Of a DNA stretch of 64,000 nucleotides, positions 40,867 through 50,532 are shown piece after piece. The DNA lies in contig NZ_JADIKF010000040.1 of the NCBI RefSeq assembly GCF_016904945.1, positions 558,001 to 622,000 of the forward strand. Reading direction: 5' to 3'. Each line of letters starts with the position of its first letter. Positions within the stretch are counted from its first letter, which is position 1. The notes under the pieces were generated by a model. The model did no database searches. It worked only from the letters and a program-made list of their open reading frames with translations, and was not told the DNA's origin. The position numbers and the translations under genes are program-made. Origin of the DNA: Dyella mobilis (GTDB lineage Bacteria > Pseudomonadota > Gammaproteobacteria > Xanthomonadales > Rhodanobacteraceae).

Positions 40867-42291
40867 TCAGTACCTCATGACCACGAGGCGCGTCTGGGTG
40901 AACTCCAGCATGCCGTGCTTGCCGTCGTCGCCGCCCAGGCCGGAGCGTTTCCATCCGGCGTGAAAGCCCTGATAAGGGTCCGCCGGCGTGCGGTTCACGT
41001 AGAGCTCGCCCGCTTCGATGCGATTGGCGACCTTTAGCGCCGAGCGATATCGCTCGGTATAAAGCACCGACGACAACCCGAATTGATGGTCGTTGGCCAT
41101 CGCCACGGCCTGATCCAGCGTGTCGTATCGAAGTATCGGCAGTACCGGACCGAAGGTTTCCTCCTGCACGATTTCCATGTCCTGCTTGCAATGGCTGAGC
41201 AGCGTGGCGGGGTAGAAGAAACCAGGGCCTTCAGGCATCACGCCACCTGCCTCGAGCACGGCACCTGCCGCGATCGCACGTTGCACCTTGGCGTGGATCT
41301 CCTGGCGCGCGCGGTCGGTAACCAGCGGCCCCATGCGACCGGGATCCTTGGCACGGTCGCCGATGCGCACGGCCTTGAACTTTTCGCGCAGCAAAGCCAG
41401 GAAGCGATCGTGCACGCTGGCCTGTACGTAGACGCGTTCGATCGCCGTGCACAATTGACCGCAATGGGTGGTCTTGGATGCAACGATCGCCGCGGCAGCC
41501 TGCTCCAGGTCTGCATCCGGCTCGATGATCGCCGGCGTTTTCCCGCCTAGTTCCAAGGAAGGTTTGGCGATATTTTCCTTGCAGTATTCCAGCACCATGC
41601 GGCCGACGCCCACACTGCCGGTGAGCGTGATCATGCCGATGCCCGGTTGTGTGCAAAGCTGAGCGGCCTGTGCATGTTGCATGGCCAGGATATTCACCAC
41701 GCCAGCGGGAATCCCCGCCTGCTCCACCGCACGCGCAATTTCCAAGGCGCTTAGCGGGGTGTTGTTGCTGGGGCGAACGACCACGGTATTGCCGGCAATC
41801 AGCGCCGGCGCGATCTTCCGCATCAACGTGTAGACGGGAAAATTGTAGGGAATGAGACAAGCGACCACGCCAATTGGCTCGCGCTGCAGCAGGATCGTTT
41901 CGTCCTGGCTGTCGCTGGGAATGACTTCGCCTTCGATGCGGCGAGCCCATTCGGCGTGGTAACGGGTGATTTCGGCCGCATAAATCGCTTCGTTGCTGGC
42001 GTCCACCAGGCTCTTGCCCGATTCGTCGGCCAAGGCGCCCCCGATGCTCGCAGCGTTGTCCACCAGCGCATCGGCCAGCTTGCGCATGTATTGAGCACGC
42101 TCGGCGGAAGGAAGCCGCGCCCATTCGCGCTGGGCTCGCGAGGCCACGGCCACCGCAGCCATCACTTGTGCGGGGCTTGCCGCGTCGACCTCCCCGATGC
42201 GTTCTCCCGTTGCCGGGTTGTACACGGCGATGGACGGCTCGCCGCCCGTGTCGACGAAAAAGCCGTCGATGAAGTTCCGCTCGTTGCGCAT
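40867..42291 (-). CDS. Aldehyde dehydrogenase (AldA/lactaldehyde-type)
   Basis: 474 residues from ATG 42291; the open frame extends 123 nt further but has no ALDH similarity. GVVACLIPYNFPVYTLMRKIAPAL, VRPSNNTPLSALE, LTGSVGVGR, LELGGKTPAIIEPDADL (base E), HCGQLCTAIER (nucleophile C) and EETFGPVLPILRY are all present. Family relatives oxidise lactaldehyde, glycolaldehyde or succinate semialdehyde. First gene of a minus-strand run with MFS, dehydratase and GMC genes. The LysR gene lies 146 bp upstream. Confidence 0.9.
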   Translation of the reverse strand: MRNERNFIDGFFVDTGGEPSIAVYNPATGERIGEVDAASPAQVMAAVAVASRAQREWARLPSAERAQYMRKLADALVDNAASIGGALADESGKSLVDASNEAIYAAEITRYHAEWARRIEGEVIPSDSQDETILLQREPIGVVACLIPYNFPVYTLMRKIAPALIAGNTVVVRPSNNTPLSALEIARAVEQAGIPAGVVNILAMQHAQAAQLCTQPGIGMITLTGSVGVGRMVLEYCKENIAKPSLELGGKTPAIIEPDADLEQAAAAIVASKTTHCGQLCTAIERVYVQASVHDRFLALLREKFKAVRIGDRAKDPGRMGPLVTDRARQEIHAKVQRAIAAGAVLEAGGVMPEGPGFFYPATLLSHCKQDMEIVQEETFGPVLPILRYDTLDQAVAMANDHQFGLSSVLYTERYRSALKVANRIEAGELYVNRTPADPYQGFHAGWKRSGLGGDDGKHGMLEFTQTRLVVMRY

Positions 42292-42436
42292 GAGTGTTCT
42301 CGCTCGCTGTGACCTGAGGTTCGGGTCAGCCCGACTTGGACTTAAATGTGCGCGAGAAGCAGCCTCGGCACCCCAATTCTCAAAAGAGATTGAGCGACGG
42401 CGGAGCCGGCTCACAAACGATTAATTCGCTGGGGAA

Positions 42437-43426
42437 TCATTCAAAAAAGGAATGATGCGTTTCGCCATCGCGAGCAACACTCCAGCGTTGCCCCGGCCGC
42501 GCCGGCTCGCGCAAATGCGTCATGCTGCGGTCGCACGCAGCCACTTCCTGCAGCAACCAAACCCTGAATTTTTCCGCGGCCGGACTCAGCATCTGCTCGG
42601 GACGAGTCACGAACCAATACGACTGATGGCCTTCCACCTGCACGTCAAGCCATTGCACCAGACGGCCGTCCGACAGTTCCTGCGCCACCACGTGGCGGTC
42701 GACAATGGCGACTCCCAATCCCGCTGTGGCGGCGCGTATGGCCATGTCCAGCAAGTCGAACTCATAGCCGCCGCGCAGATCGATGCCGCTGATGCCGGAT
42801 GCATCCAGCCAGTGCTGCCACGTCATGTAGCGCTTGTTCTGCCGGGACAGCACGTGCAGCAACGTCAGGTGGGAAAGATCAAGCTGGTCGTGTGCCCTCC
42901 CCTTCAGAAGCGAGGGTGCGCACACGGCAATGTGCTGCTCGTGCAGCAACAGCGAACTCTCGAGATTGTCCCATTCACCATTACCGAAACGAATGGCGCA
43001 ATCGAGCTGACCCGACTCGACCAGCGTATCCTGCAGGGCGCTGGTAACGGTTATCTCGAGCTCGGGATGACGCTCACGCAAGCTGCCCAGCCGTGGCACC
43101 AACCATCGCATGGCGAAAGTCGGGGGTGCGTTGACGCGCAGGCGATTCAGGTGCTGCTTCTGCTGAATGGCACGAACGGTCAGCTCGATACCGTCAAACG
43201 ATTGCTGCAGTGCCTTGAGCAGCAAGCGGCCCGCAGGGGTCAGGTGAAGGTGGTGGTGATGTCGCTCAAGCAGCGTCTCGCCCAATTGATCTTCGAGCTG
43301 GCGCACCTGCCGGCTGACGGCGCTTTGCGTGACGCTGAGCACCTCGGCGGCACGCGTGAAATTGCCGAAGCTGGCCGCCACCTCGAACACCTTGAGCGCG
43401 TTGAGCATGGGCATCTTGCGTTTCAT
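42437..43426 (-). CDS. LysR-family transcriptional regulator (GcvA-like)
   Basis: 329 residues from ATG 43426, GGGAAGG 6 nt upstream. HTH at ~18-37 (FGNFTRAAEVLSVTQSAVSR QVRQLE), then the effector-binding domain with NAPPTFAMRWLVPRLG. It lies between the barrel protein gene and the aldehyde dehydrogenase gene, so it probably controls that catabolic cluster. Unusual for a LysR activator to be read in the same direction as its targets rather than divergently. Confidence 0.88.
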   Translation of the reverse strand: MKRKMPMLNALKVFEVAASFGNFTRAAEVLSVTQSAVSRQVRQLEDQLGETLLERHHHHLHLTPAGRLLLKALQQSFDGIELTVRAIQQKQHLNRLRVNAPPTFAMRWLVPRLGSLRERHPELEITVTSALQDTLVESGQLDCAIRFGNGEWDNLESSLLLHEQHIAVCAPSLLKGRAHDQLDLSHLTLLHVLSRQNKRYMTWQHWLDASGISGIDLRGGYEFDLLDMAIRAATAGLGVAIVDRHVVAQELSDGRLVQWLDVQVEGHQSYWFVTRPEQMLSPAAEKFRVWLLQEVAACDRSMTHLREPARPGQRWSVARDGETHHSFFE

Positions 43427-43453
43427 GCGCGCCTTCCCTGGCTTCACGCCCAA

Positions 43454-44662
43454 CTAAAAGTAATAGCCAATGTTGGTGTAGAACTGGCCTTTCCAGCCAT
43501 TGATGCCCCCCGCTGCCGCGCTTTGTGCGTAGCTGCTACCGCCCAGGTAGGGGTCGTTTCGCCCATTCAACCATTCGACGGCAATCCACACTTTTTTCAA
43601 AGTAAAGGAAGTGCCAAGAATGAAGCGCTGCGAATTGCGGAAATCGTTGCGGGATTTTTCGTAGAGGCTGTAGTTGGCATAAAGCTTCATGCCGCTTATC
43701 CAGCCTCCGGCATAAGCGCCCGGCAACGAGTAGCTGAGATCGCCGGTATAGAAGTTGCCGCTGCTGGCGACGTTGAAGCTGCCGTCGTACCCGCCGAAGC
43801 TGACCGTGCCGTTGTCGCCGGGATTCCTCGGCGACATCTGCTGGCGCGCATACTGCAACTGAACGCCCCAGGGCCCCTGGTTCGCGGCGTAATGCACGGC
43901 AAAGGCGTTGCGCCGCCCGTAACGATGGGTATCGCGGTTGTAAAGGCTGGAACTCATGACCGACACACCGGCCTCGCCTTTCAAGTGGCCGATGTCCACC
44001 TTGCGGGCAGCCCGGGCGATAGCCAGGCCGCGCTCGTCATTGCGGCTGCCTCCGGCGACACCGGGGTCGGCTGGCGTCACCACGATCGAGTAGGTTGAAC
44101 CGTTGCTCGTGCCTGCGCCCGGCCAGGCCGCGCGCACGTAATAGCCGAACTGGAAATTCCAGTCGTCCACGCTCTGGATGTACTTTGCCCCCAGTTGCCA
44201 CACGTCTTCCAAGCCGATCACATTGCCCAGGGTTTCGTAGAAGGTGCTGCTGTAATAGGGCTGCAGACCGAACGGAACCTGGTTCAGGCCGAGCTGCAAT
44301 TGTTTCCGGCTGTCGAATTTGTAGCCGATCCAGGCGTACTCGGCGAATGAAATGTCGCCGAAACGGCGCACGTATTGATAGGGGTATGACTTGCCATAAA
44401 AGCGGTAGCGTGCAGCGCCGATCCAGCTGTCCGAGTCGTATTTTGCACTGAACATGACGGTATCCAGGCCAATCTCGTGCACGCCGCGGCCAGGATCGTT
44501 ATCAAGGCGAACGCGCAAGGCGCCGCCCAGATCGAGATTGTCGGTTACCTTGACCGCCAGCGCATCAGCGCTGAAGCCGATCAGGACCGGAGAAAGCAGA
44601 CCGGCGGCAAGCGCCGGCAATCGTCGATGGGCCACGGTAGTTGCATCCCTTAGCTTGGCCAT
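43454..44662 (-). CDS. Outer membrane beta-barrel protein, porin-like
   Basis: 402 residues from ATG 44662. Signal peptide-like start with R/R and LALAAGLLSPVL; mature part is made of many alternating strands rich in Y, G, N and S (SYPYQYVRRF, YSSTFYETLG, NFQFGYYVRA) and ends in YYF, the C-terminal aromatic seen in barrel proteins. It would let a substrate of the cluster pass the outer membrane. The family is not named. A stop-to-start gap of 27 nt separates it from the LysR gene. Confidence 0.75.
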   Translation of the reverse strand: MAKLRDATTVAHRRLPALAAGLLSPVLIGFSADALAVKVTDNLDLGGALRVRLDNDPGRGVHEIGLDTVMFSAKYDSDSWIGAARYRFYGKSYPYQYVRRFGDISFAEYAWIGYKFDSRKQLQLGLNQVPFGLQPYYSSTFYETLGNVIGLEDVWQLGAKYIQSVDDWNFQFGYYVRAAWPGAGTSNGSTYSIVVTPADPGVAGGSRNDERGLAIARAARKVDIGHLKGEAGVSVMSSSLYNRDTHRYGRRNAFAVHYAANQGPWGVQLQYARQQMSPRNPGDNGTVSFGGYDGSFNVASSGNFYTGDLSYSLPGAYAGGWISGMKLYANYSLYEKSRNDFRNSQRFILGTSFTLKKVWIAVEWLNGRNDPYLGGSSYAQSAAAGGINGWKGQFYTNIGYYF

Positions 44663-44934
44663 GGTCGAGGCAAGGCGATGGAAGCCGGCTGGGTACTGAA
44701 CCGGCGTAAGCCAGGGCTTACCGCGGCCAGGAAGCCGATGCCTGCCCGGATCGGCCATCCATACGCCCCGCCGGAAAAAGGCGGAGCCTTATGGTGTGGA
44801 TGTCGGCAACGGCTCGGCTATGGGACTACGCGCAAAAGCATCCGACAGTCATCGTTTTTGACTCAAAGACCCGGCAAAATGGAGAGATTCCTATAAGGGC
44901 TGCGCGCCCCCTTCCCCATCTTCACGGACGTCAC

Positions 44935-45828
44935 ATGATCAAAGGCGTGCTCCTCGGTTTCGCTGCGTTCGCGGCCTACGCAATCAGCGATGCCTTCGTC
45001 AAATCGCTGCACGGTTCGATCCCGCCGTATGAATCGGTGTTCTTTGGTGCCGTGTTCGGCCTGGCGGCACTGCCTTTCATCATCGGCAAAGGGGACCGCT
45101 GGCGCGACGTCGTGGTGGCGCGCCGGCCGTCGCTGTGGTGGGTGCGCGCCGCTGCCGGCGCCGGCGGCAATATTGCGTCGGTCATCGCATTTACCCTGCT
45201 GCCGATGGCCGAAGTGTTCACGATGATCTTTCTGATGCCGATCTTCGTCACGGTGTTGTCCGTGCTGTTTTTGAAAGAGCACGTCGGCTGGCGTCGCTGG
45301 ACCGCGGTGTTTGTCGGATTTGCCGGTGTGCTGGTGGTGCTGCGTCCCGGCTTCCGCGCGCTGGGAGCCGGCGATATCGCCGGCATCGTGTGCGGCTTGT
45401 TCGCGGCGTGCTCGGTGGTGGCGTTGCGTGTAGCCGGACCGCACGAAAAACGCGTCTGCCTCTACGGCGCCGGCGTGATGGGGCCGATGATCGCCGGCGG
45501 CCTGTTGATGATTCCGCACTTTGCGTGGCCCGACTGGCACCAATGGATGTTGCTGGCCGGCTACGGCTTGCTGGCGGCACTGGCCGGCGTATTGCTGATG
45601 TATGCCACGCTGATCGCACACGCCAACCGGGTGGCTCCCACGCAATACAGCCAGATGCTTTGGGCCATCGGATTCGGTTACTGGTTGTTCGGCGACAAAC
45701 TCGACGGGCCGATGCTGATCGGCATCACCATGATTCTCGGTGCCGGCCTGTTCACGCTGGTGCGCGAGGAAAAGGTCACCGGCTGGTGGAAGCGCACCAA
45801 GGTGGTCCCCGATGTGACAGGCCGTTGA
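44935..45828 (+). CDS. EamA/DMT-family transporter
   Basis: 297 residues from ATG 44935. Ten membrane segments in two five-helix EamA repeats; the second begins near VCGLFAACSVVALR. Typical ends include LPMAEVFTMIFLMPIFVTVLSVLFLKE (the glutamate-containing EamA motif). Members of this superfamily export amino acids or metabolites; this subgroup (RhaT/RarD-like) is not specified. The frame upstream of 44935 has no start signal. Single-gene unit, divergent from the barrel protein gene. Confidence 0.88.
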   Translation: MIKGVLLGFAAFAAYAISDAFVKSLHGSIPPYESVFFGAVFGLAALPFIIGKGDRWRDVVVARRPSLWWVRAAAGAGGNIASVIAFTLLPMAEVFTMIFLMPIFVTVLSVLFLKEHVGWRRWTAVFVGFAGVLVVLRPGFRALGAGDIAGIVCGLFAACSVVALRVAGPHEKRVCLYGAGVMGPMIAGGLLMIPHFAWPDWHQWMLLAGYGLLAALAGVLLMYATLIAHANRVAPTQYSQMLWAIGFGYWLFGDKLDGPMLIGITMILGAGLFTLVREEKVTGWWKRTKVVPDVTGR

Positions 45829-46127
45829 CCGCAAAAGGGGGCGCCACAACGCTCTCCCATTTGCAATAGGCCTATTCGCAGTGCAGCCACGTGCCAAAAG
45901 TCATCACAATGGAGCGTGGCTCGCTAGATAAAACCAGCCTGAATGCACTGATTCGCTCAAATGCATGATGGCGGCAAAATAGCCGCCTATGTGTCAACCA
46001 GCTGAACAATGGACCGTTAAGAGGGCATTGACCGTCGTGCTGACGGCCCGCCCGCTGCCCCCTACAGCCTCGTTTAGACAACTGAAAGCGCTCTTGTAGA
46101 CTCAGGAGTGATTATCTGGAGATGGTT
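45829..46127. other. Intergenic region upstream of the efflux operon, 299 bp
   Basis: Holds the promoter region of the MdtABC-like operon by position. I see no confident -10/-35 pair, RNA gene or operator; an open frame on the minus strand without ribosome site was ignored. Confidence 0.5.
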
Positions 46128-47387
46128 ATGAGTGTCTACCCCCCGCGCGCCGCCGGACACTTTCGCAAGAAACGCGGCCCGCTGGTCGCTGTGGTGGTTA
46201 TCGTAGCGATCGTGCTTCTCGTGCTGTTTCATCTCATCTTCGGCGCCAAGCCGGCCCGCACCGGCAACCCCGCACAAGTCGTGAGCGCAGCCAAGGCGAC
46301 GCTGGGCGATATGCCCGTGGTGCTCAATGAATTGGGCACCGTTACGCCGGTGGCCACGGTCACCGTGCTGCCGCAACTGAGCGGCTACCTGACCGAGGTG
46401 GGCTACAAGGAAGGCCAGGACGTGACAAAAGGCCAGTTTCTGGCCCAGATCGATCCGCGCCAGTACGAGATCGACAAGCAGCAAGCCCAGGCGCAATTGG
46501 CCAAGGATCAAGCCAGCCTCGACCAGGCTCGCACCGACCTCGCCCGCTATGAACAACTGCACCAACAGAAATCGATCGCCGAGCAGACTTACGCGGACCA
46601 GAAATTCACCGTGGCGCAAGACGAGGCCGCGGTGAAAGCCGATCAGGCATCCATTGCGCAATACGAACTGGATCTTGCCTATTGCCACATCACCGCACCT
46701 GTCGATGGCCGCGTCGGCCTGCGACTGGTTGATCCGGGCAACTATGTCACCGCGTCCAGCTCGCCGGGGATCGTGGTGATCACCACTATGAAGCCCACCA
46801 CGGTGCAATTCACCGTGCCGCAAAATTCGCTCGGCCAGGTACTGCAGCGCTTCAACTCCGGCGCAAAACTGCCGGTCGACGTCTACAACAGCGACAACAC
46901 CAAGCAGCTCGCCTCCGGCACGCTGTATGCCATCAGCAACCAGATGGAAACCAGTACCGGCACGGTCACCTTGCGTGCCACTTTCCCCAACGACGACGAG
47001 TCGCTGTATCCCAACGAATTCGTCAACACGCAACTGCTGGTCGACACCCTGAAGCAGGCGGTGCTGGTGCCTACGCCCGCCGTGCAGAGCGGCGCGCCCG
47101 GCGATTATGTCTATCTGGTCAATGCCGACGATACCGTCTCGGTTCACAAGGTGACGCCGGGCCCGAGCGACGGCAAAAACACGGTCATCCTCTCCGGTCT
47201 TTCCGCCGGACAGACGGTGGTGACCGACGGCATGGATCGCCTCAACGACGGCGCCAAGATCAAGATCGCCAAGGCGAAGCCGCAAGGCAGCGACGAAGCG
47301 CCGGCTTCCGCTGCATCGTCGGCGCAAGCCCCCCATCACGGCGGCAAGCGGAATCACGGCTCCGATTCCGCCGCTTCCAACTCGTAA
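46128..47387 (+). CDS. mdtA: RND efflux adaptor (MdtA-like membrane fusion protein)
   Basis: 419 residues from ATG 46128, with TGGAG 7 nt upstream. N-terminal inner-membrane anchor (~17-40), then HlyD-type barrel-sandwich: GYLTEVGYKEGQDVTKGQFLAQIDPRQYEIDKQQAQAQLAKDQ helical hairpin and APVDGRVGLRLVDPGNYVT lipoyl end, a beta-barrel and a C-terminal basic low-complexity tail (HHGGKRNHGSD). It links an RND pump to an outer membrane channel. First gene of four plus a coupled reductase. Confidence 0.92.
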   Translation: MSVYPPRAAGHFRKKRGPLVAVVVIVAIVLLVLFHLIFGAKPARTGNPAQVVSAAKATLGDMPVVLNELGTVTPVATVTVLPQLSGYLTEVGYKEGQDVTKGQFLAQIDPRQYEIDKQQAQAQLAKDQASLDQARTDLARYEQLHQQKSIAEQTYADQKFTVAQDEAAVKADQASIAQYELDLAYCHITAPVDGRVGLRLVDPGNYVTASSSPGIVVITTMKPTTVQFTVPQNSLGQVLQRFNSGAKLPVDVYNSDNTKQLASGTLYAISNQMETSTGTVTLRATFPNDDESLYPNEFVNTQLLVDTLKQAVLVPTPAVQSGAPGDYVYLVNADDTVSVHKVTPGPSDGKNTVILSGLSAGQTVVTDGMDRLNDGAKIKIAKAKPQGSDEAPASAASSAQAPHHGGKRNHGSDSAASNS

Positions 47388-47405
47388 TCGGCGGGCAGCG
47401 ATCCG

Positions 47406-50400
47406 ATGAACATATCCCGCCTGTTCGTGCTCAGGCCGGTGGCAACGTCATTGCTGATGATTGCCCTGGTGCTGGTAGGCCTGGTCGCGATGCGCTTCCT
47501 GCCGGTGTCGTCGCTGCCGGATGTGGACTATCCGACGATCCAGGTACAAACCTTCTATCCCGGTGCCAGCCCGAGCGTGATGGCCACCACGGTCACCGCA
47601 CCGCTGGAAGTGCAACTGGGTGAAATTCCCGGCCTGCAGCAGATGACCTCAAGCAGCTCCGCGGGCGCGTCGGTCATCACGCTGCAGTTCAATCTCGCGC
47701 TCAACCTGGACGTTGCCGAGCAGAACGTCCAGGAGGCCATCAACGCGGCCAACAGCCTGCTGCCCAGCGGCCTGCCCGCGCCGCCCACCTACGCCAAGGT
47801 CAATCCGGCGGACCAGCCGATTCTCACTTTGGCGGTGACTTCCAAATCGATGTCGCTGCCGCAGTTGCAGGACGTGGCCAACAACCGCCTGGGTACCAAG
47901 ATTTCGGAAGTGCAAGGCGTGGGCTTGGTTACACCGGCTGGCGGCAATGTACCGGCGGTGCGCGTCGAAGCGGACCCGCAGAAGCTGGCTTCCTACGGGC
48001 TCAATATCGACGACCTGCGTTCCCTGCTCGCCAACGTCAACGTGAGCCAGCCCAAAGGCAATTTCGACGGCCCCAAGCTGGATTACACGATCAACGGCAA
48101 CGATCAGATCCAGGACCCCAAGGATTACCTGAACACGGTGGTGTCCTACCAGAACGGGGCGCCGGTGTTCCTCAAGGATGTCGCTCGCGTCACCCAGGCC
48201 GCCCAGGATACCGAGCAAGGGGCCTGGTACAACGGAACACCGGCCATCGTACTCAACGTGCAGCGCCAACCGGGCGCCAACGTGATCGCGACAGTCGATC
48301 AGATCAAGAAAGAACTGCCGCAACTCGAATCCACGCTGCCGGCGGGCATGCAGGTACAGATCGTTTCGGACAGCACCGGCGTCATCCGTTCTTCGGTGGC
48401 CGACGCGGCATTCGAGCTGGTGCTTGCCGTGATGCTGGTGGTGCTGGTGATTTTCGTGTTCCTGCGCAACTTGCCGGCGACCATCATCCCCAGCATTTCG
48501 GTGCCGGTGTCGCTGATCGCCACGCTGGCGATGATGTATGAGCTGAACTACTCGATCGATAACCTTTCGCTGATGGCGCTGATCATCGCCACCGGTTTCG
48601 TGGTCGACGACTCGATCGTGATGATCGAAAACATCGTGCGCTATCTGGAGGAAGGCGAAACGCCTTTGAATGCCGCGTTGATCGGCGCAGGCCAGATCGG
48701 CTTCACCATTCTGTCGCTGACCGTGTCGCTGATCGCGGTACTGATCCCGCTGCTGTTCATGGGCGGCGTCATCGGGCGATTGTTCAGCGAATTCGCGGTG
48801 ACGCTGGCCGTCACCATCGTGATTTCCGGCATCGTTTCGCTGACCCTAGTGCCAATGATGTGCGCACGCATTCTGCGCGCCGAATCCCAGCGCCACCCCA
48901 GCCGCTTCGAACACATCAGCGAAAACCTGTTCAACAAAACCCTGGCAGCGTACGAACGCGGACTGCGCTTCGTGATGAGTCACCAGACCGCCACGCTCGT
49001 CATCTTCGTGGTGACGCTGGCCATCACGGGCATCTTGTACGTGATCATTCCCAAGGGCTTGTTTCCGGTCCAGGACGTGGGCGTGATCCAGGGCATCAGC
49101 ATCGCCGACAACTCGGTGTCCTACGACACCATGGTCGATCGCCAGGCCGCCCTGGCCCAGGCGATCCTGAAAGACGCGGACGTGGTCAACCTGACCTCTT
49201 ACGTAGGTATCGACGGCACCAATACCACGCTCAACAACGGCCGATTCCTGATCAACCTCAAGCCGCGCGACGACCGCTCGGAAACCGCGGCGGAAATCGC
49301 CCGCCGCATCCAGACCGAGGTGGCGGACGTTCCGGGTATCAAGCTGTACTTGCAACCCGAGCAGGATCTGACCCTGGACACCACCGTCTCGCCGAACCAG
49401 TACCAGTTCGTGCTGCGCGGCCCGAGCCAGGACGAATTCCAGAAATACGTGCCGGCACTGATCGATCGCATGAAGCAGATCAAGTCGATCACCGATGTCA
49501 CCAGCGATCTGAACAACGACGGCTTGAGCGTCAACGTCGAGGTGAACCGCCAGTTGGCCGCGCGCTTCGGCATCACGGCGGCCACCATCGACAATGCGCT
49601 GTACGACGCGCTGGGCCAGCGCATCGTGTCGACCATCTTCGATCAATCCAGCCAGTACCGCGTGATCCTGGTGGCCAAGCCGGAGAAGTTGCCGACGCTG
49701 CAATCGCTGGGCGAGTTGTACCTGCCAAGCCAGACCGGCAGCAGCGGCCAGGTGCCGCTCAAGGCCATCGCCAAGATCGAGGTGACCAAGTCACCGCTGG
49801 TGATCAGCCATCTGGCCCAGTTCCCCTCGGTCACCATCTCCTTCAACCTCGCCAAGGATGCATCGCTGAGCAAGGCGGTGGAGGAGATCAACCAGGCGGA
49901 GACCGCGGTCAAGCTGCCGTCCTCGATCAACTCCTCGTTCCAGGGTGCGGCGCAGGCATTTCAGGATTCGCTTTCCAGCGAGGTCTATCTGCTGATTGCC
50001 GCACTGGTGGCGGTGTATATCGTGCTCGGCGTGCTGTACGAGAGCTTCATCCACCCGGTAACCATTCTCTCCACCCTGCCTTCGGCAGGCATCGGCGCGC
50101 TGCTTGCGCTGATGGTTGCGGGGGCAGACCTGGACGTGATCGGCATCATCGGCATTGTGTTGCTGATCGGCATCGTGAAGAAGAACGCGATCATGATCGT
50201 GGACTTCGCGCTGGAAGCCGAACGCGAACACGGCAAGCCGCCCGCCGAGGCGATCTTCGAAGCCTCGCTGCTGCGCTTCCGCCCGATCTTGATGACCACC
50301 CTTGCCGCCATGCTCGGCGCGCTGCCGATGTTGCTGGGTACCGGAACGGGCTCGGAACTGCGCCGCCCGCTGGGTCTTGCGATCATCGGTGGCCTGGCAC

Positions 50401-50513
50401 TGAGCCAGTTGCTGACCTTGTTCACCACACCGGTGATCTACCTGTTCTTCGACCGGCTTGCGCAACGCTTCCAGCGCAAGCCTTCGCTGGAAGCGGAGGA
50501 TGGTGCGGCATGA
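47406..50513 (+). CDS. mdtB: RND multidrug efflux pump, MdtB-like
   Basis: 1035 residues, normal for the HAE1 family. Twelve membrane helices in two halves; GFVVDDSIVMIENIVRYLEEG contains the aspartate pair (D-D) for proton relay in TM4, and NLLIGIVKKNAIMIVDFALEAER lies before TM11. Starts 18 nt after mdtA. In E. coli MdtB pairs with MdtC; the next gene encodes a second RND protein, so the same heteromer is expected. Confidence 0.95.
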   Translation: MNISRLFVLRPVATSLLMIALVLVGLVAMRFLPVSSLPDVDYPTIQVQTFYPGASPSVMATTVTAPLEVQLGEIPGLQQMTSSSSAGASVITLQFNLALNLDVAEQNVQEAINAANSLLPSGLPAPPTYAKVNPADQPILTLAVTSKSMSLPQLQDVANNRLGTKISEVQGVGLVTPAGGNVPAVRVEADPQKLASYGLNIDDLRSLLANVNVSQPKGNFDGPKLDYTINGNDQIQDPKDYLNTVVSYQNGAPVFLKDVARVTQAAQDTEQGAWYNGTPAIVLNVQRQPGANVIATVDQIKKELPQLESTLPAGMQVQIVSDSTGVIRSSVADAAFELVLAVMLVVLVIFVFLRNLPATIIPSISVPVSLIATLAMMYELNYSIDNLSLMALIIATGFVVDDSIVMIENIVRYLEEGETPLNAALIGAGQIGFTILSLTVSLIAVLIPLLFMGGVIGRLFSEFAVTLAVTIVISGIVSLTLVPMMCARILRAESQRHPSRFEHISENLFNKTLAAYERGLRFVMSHQTATLVIFVVTLAITGILYVIIPKGLFPVQDVGVIQGISIADNSVSYDTMVDRQAALAQAILKDADVVNLTSYVGIDGTNTTLNNGRFLINLKPRDDRSETAAEIARRIQTEVADVPGIKLYLQPEQDLTLDTTVSPNQYQFVLRGPSQDEFQKYVPALIDRMKQIKSITDVTSDLNNDGLSVNVEVNRQLAARFGITAATIDNALYDALGQRIVSTIFDQSSQYRVILVAKPEKLPTLQSLGELYLPSQTGSSGQVPLKAIAKIEVTKSPLVISHLAQFPSVTISFNLAKDASLSKAVEEINQAETAVKLPSSINSSFQGAAQAFQDSLSSEVYLLIAALVAVYIVLGVLYESFIHPVTILSTLPSAGIGALLALMVAGADLDVIGIIGIVLLIGIVKKNAIMIVDFALEAEREHGKPPAEAIFEASLLRFRPILMTTLAAMLGALPMLLGTGTGSELRRPLGLAIIGGLALSQLLTLFTTPVIYLFFDRLAQRFQRKPSLEAEDGAA

Positions 50514-50532
50514 AGATTCGCGGTGAACTCAC

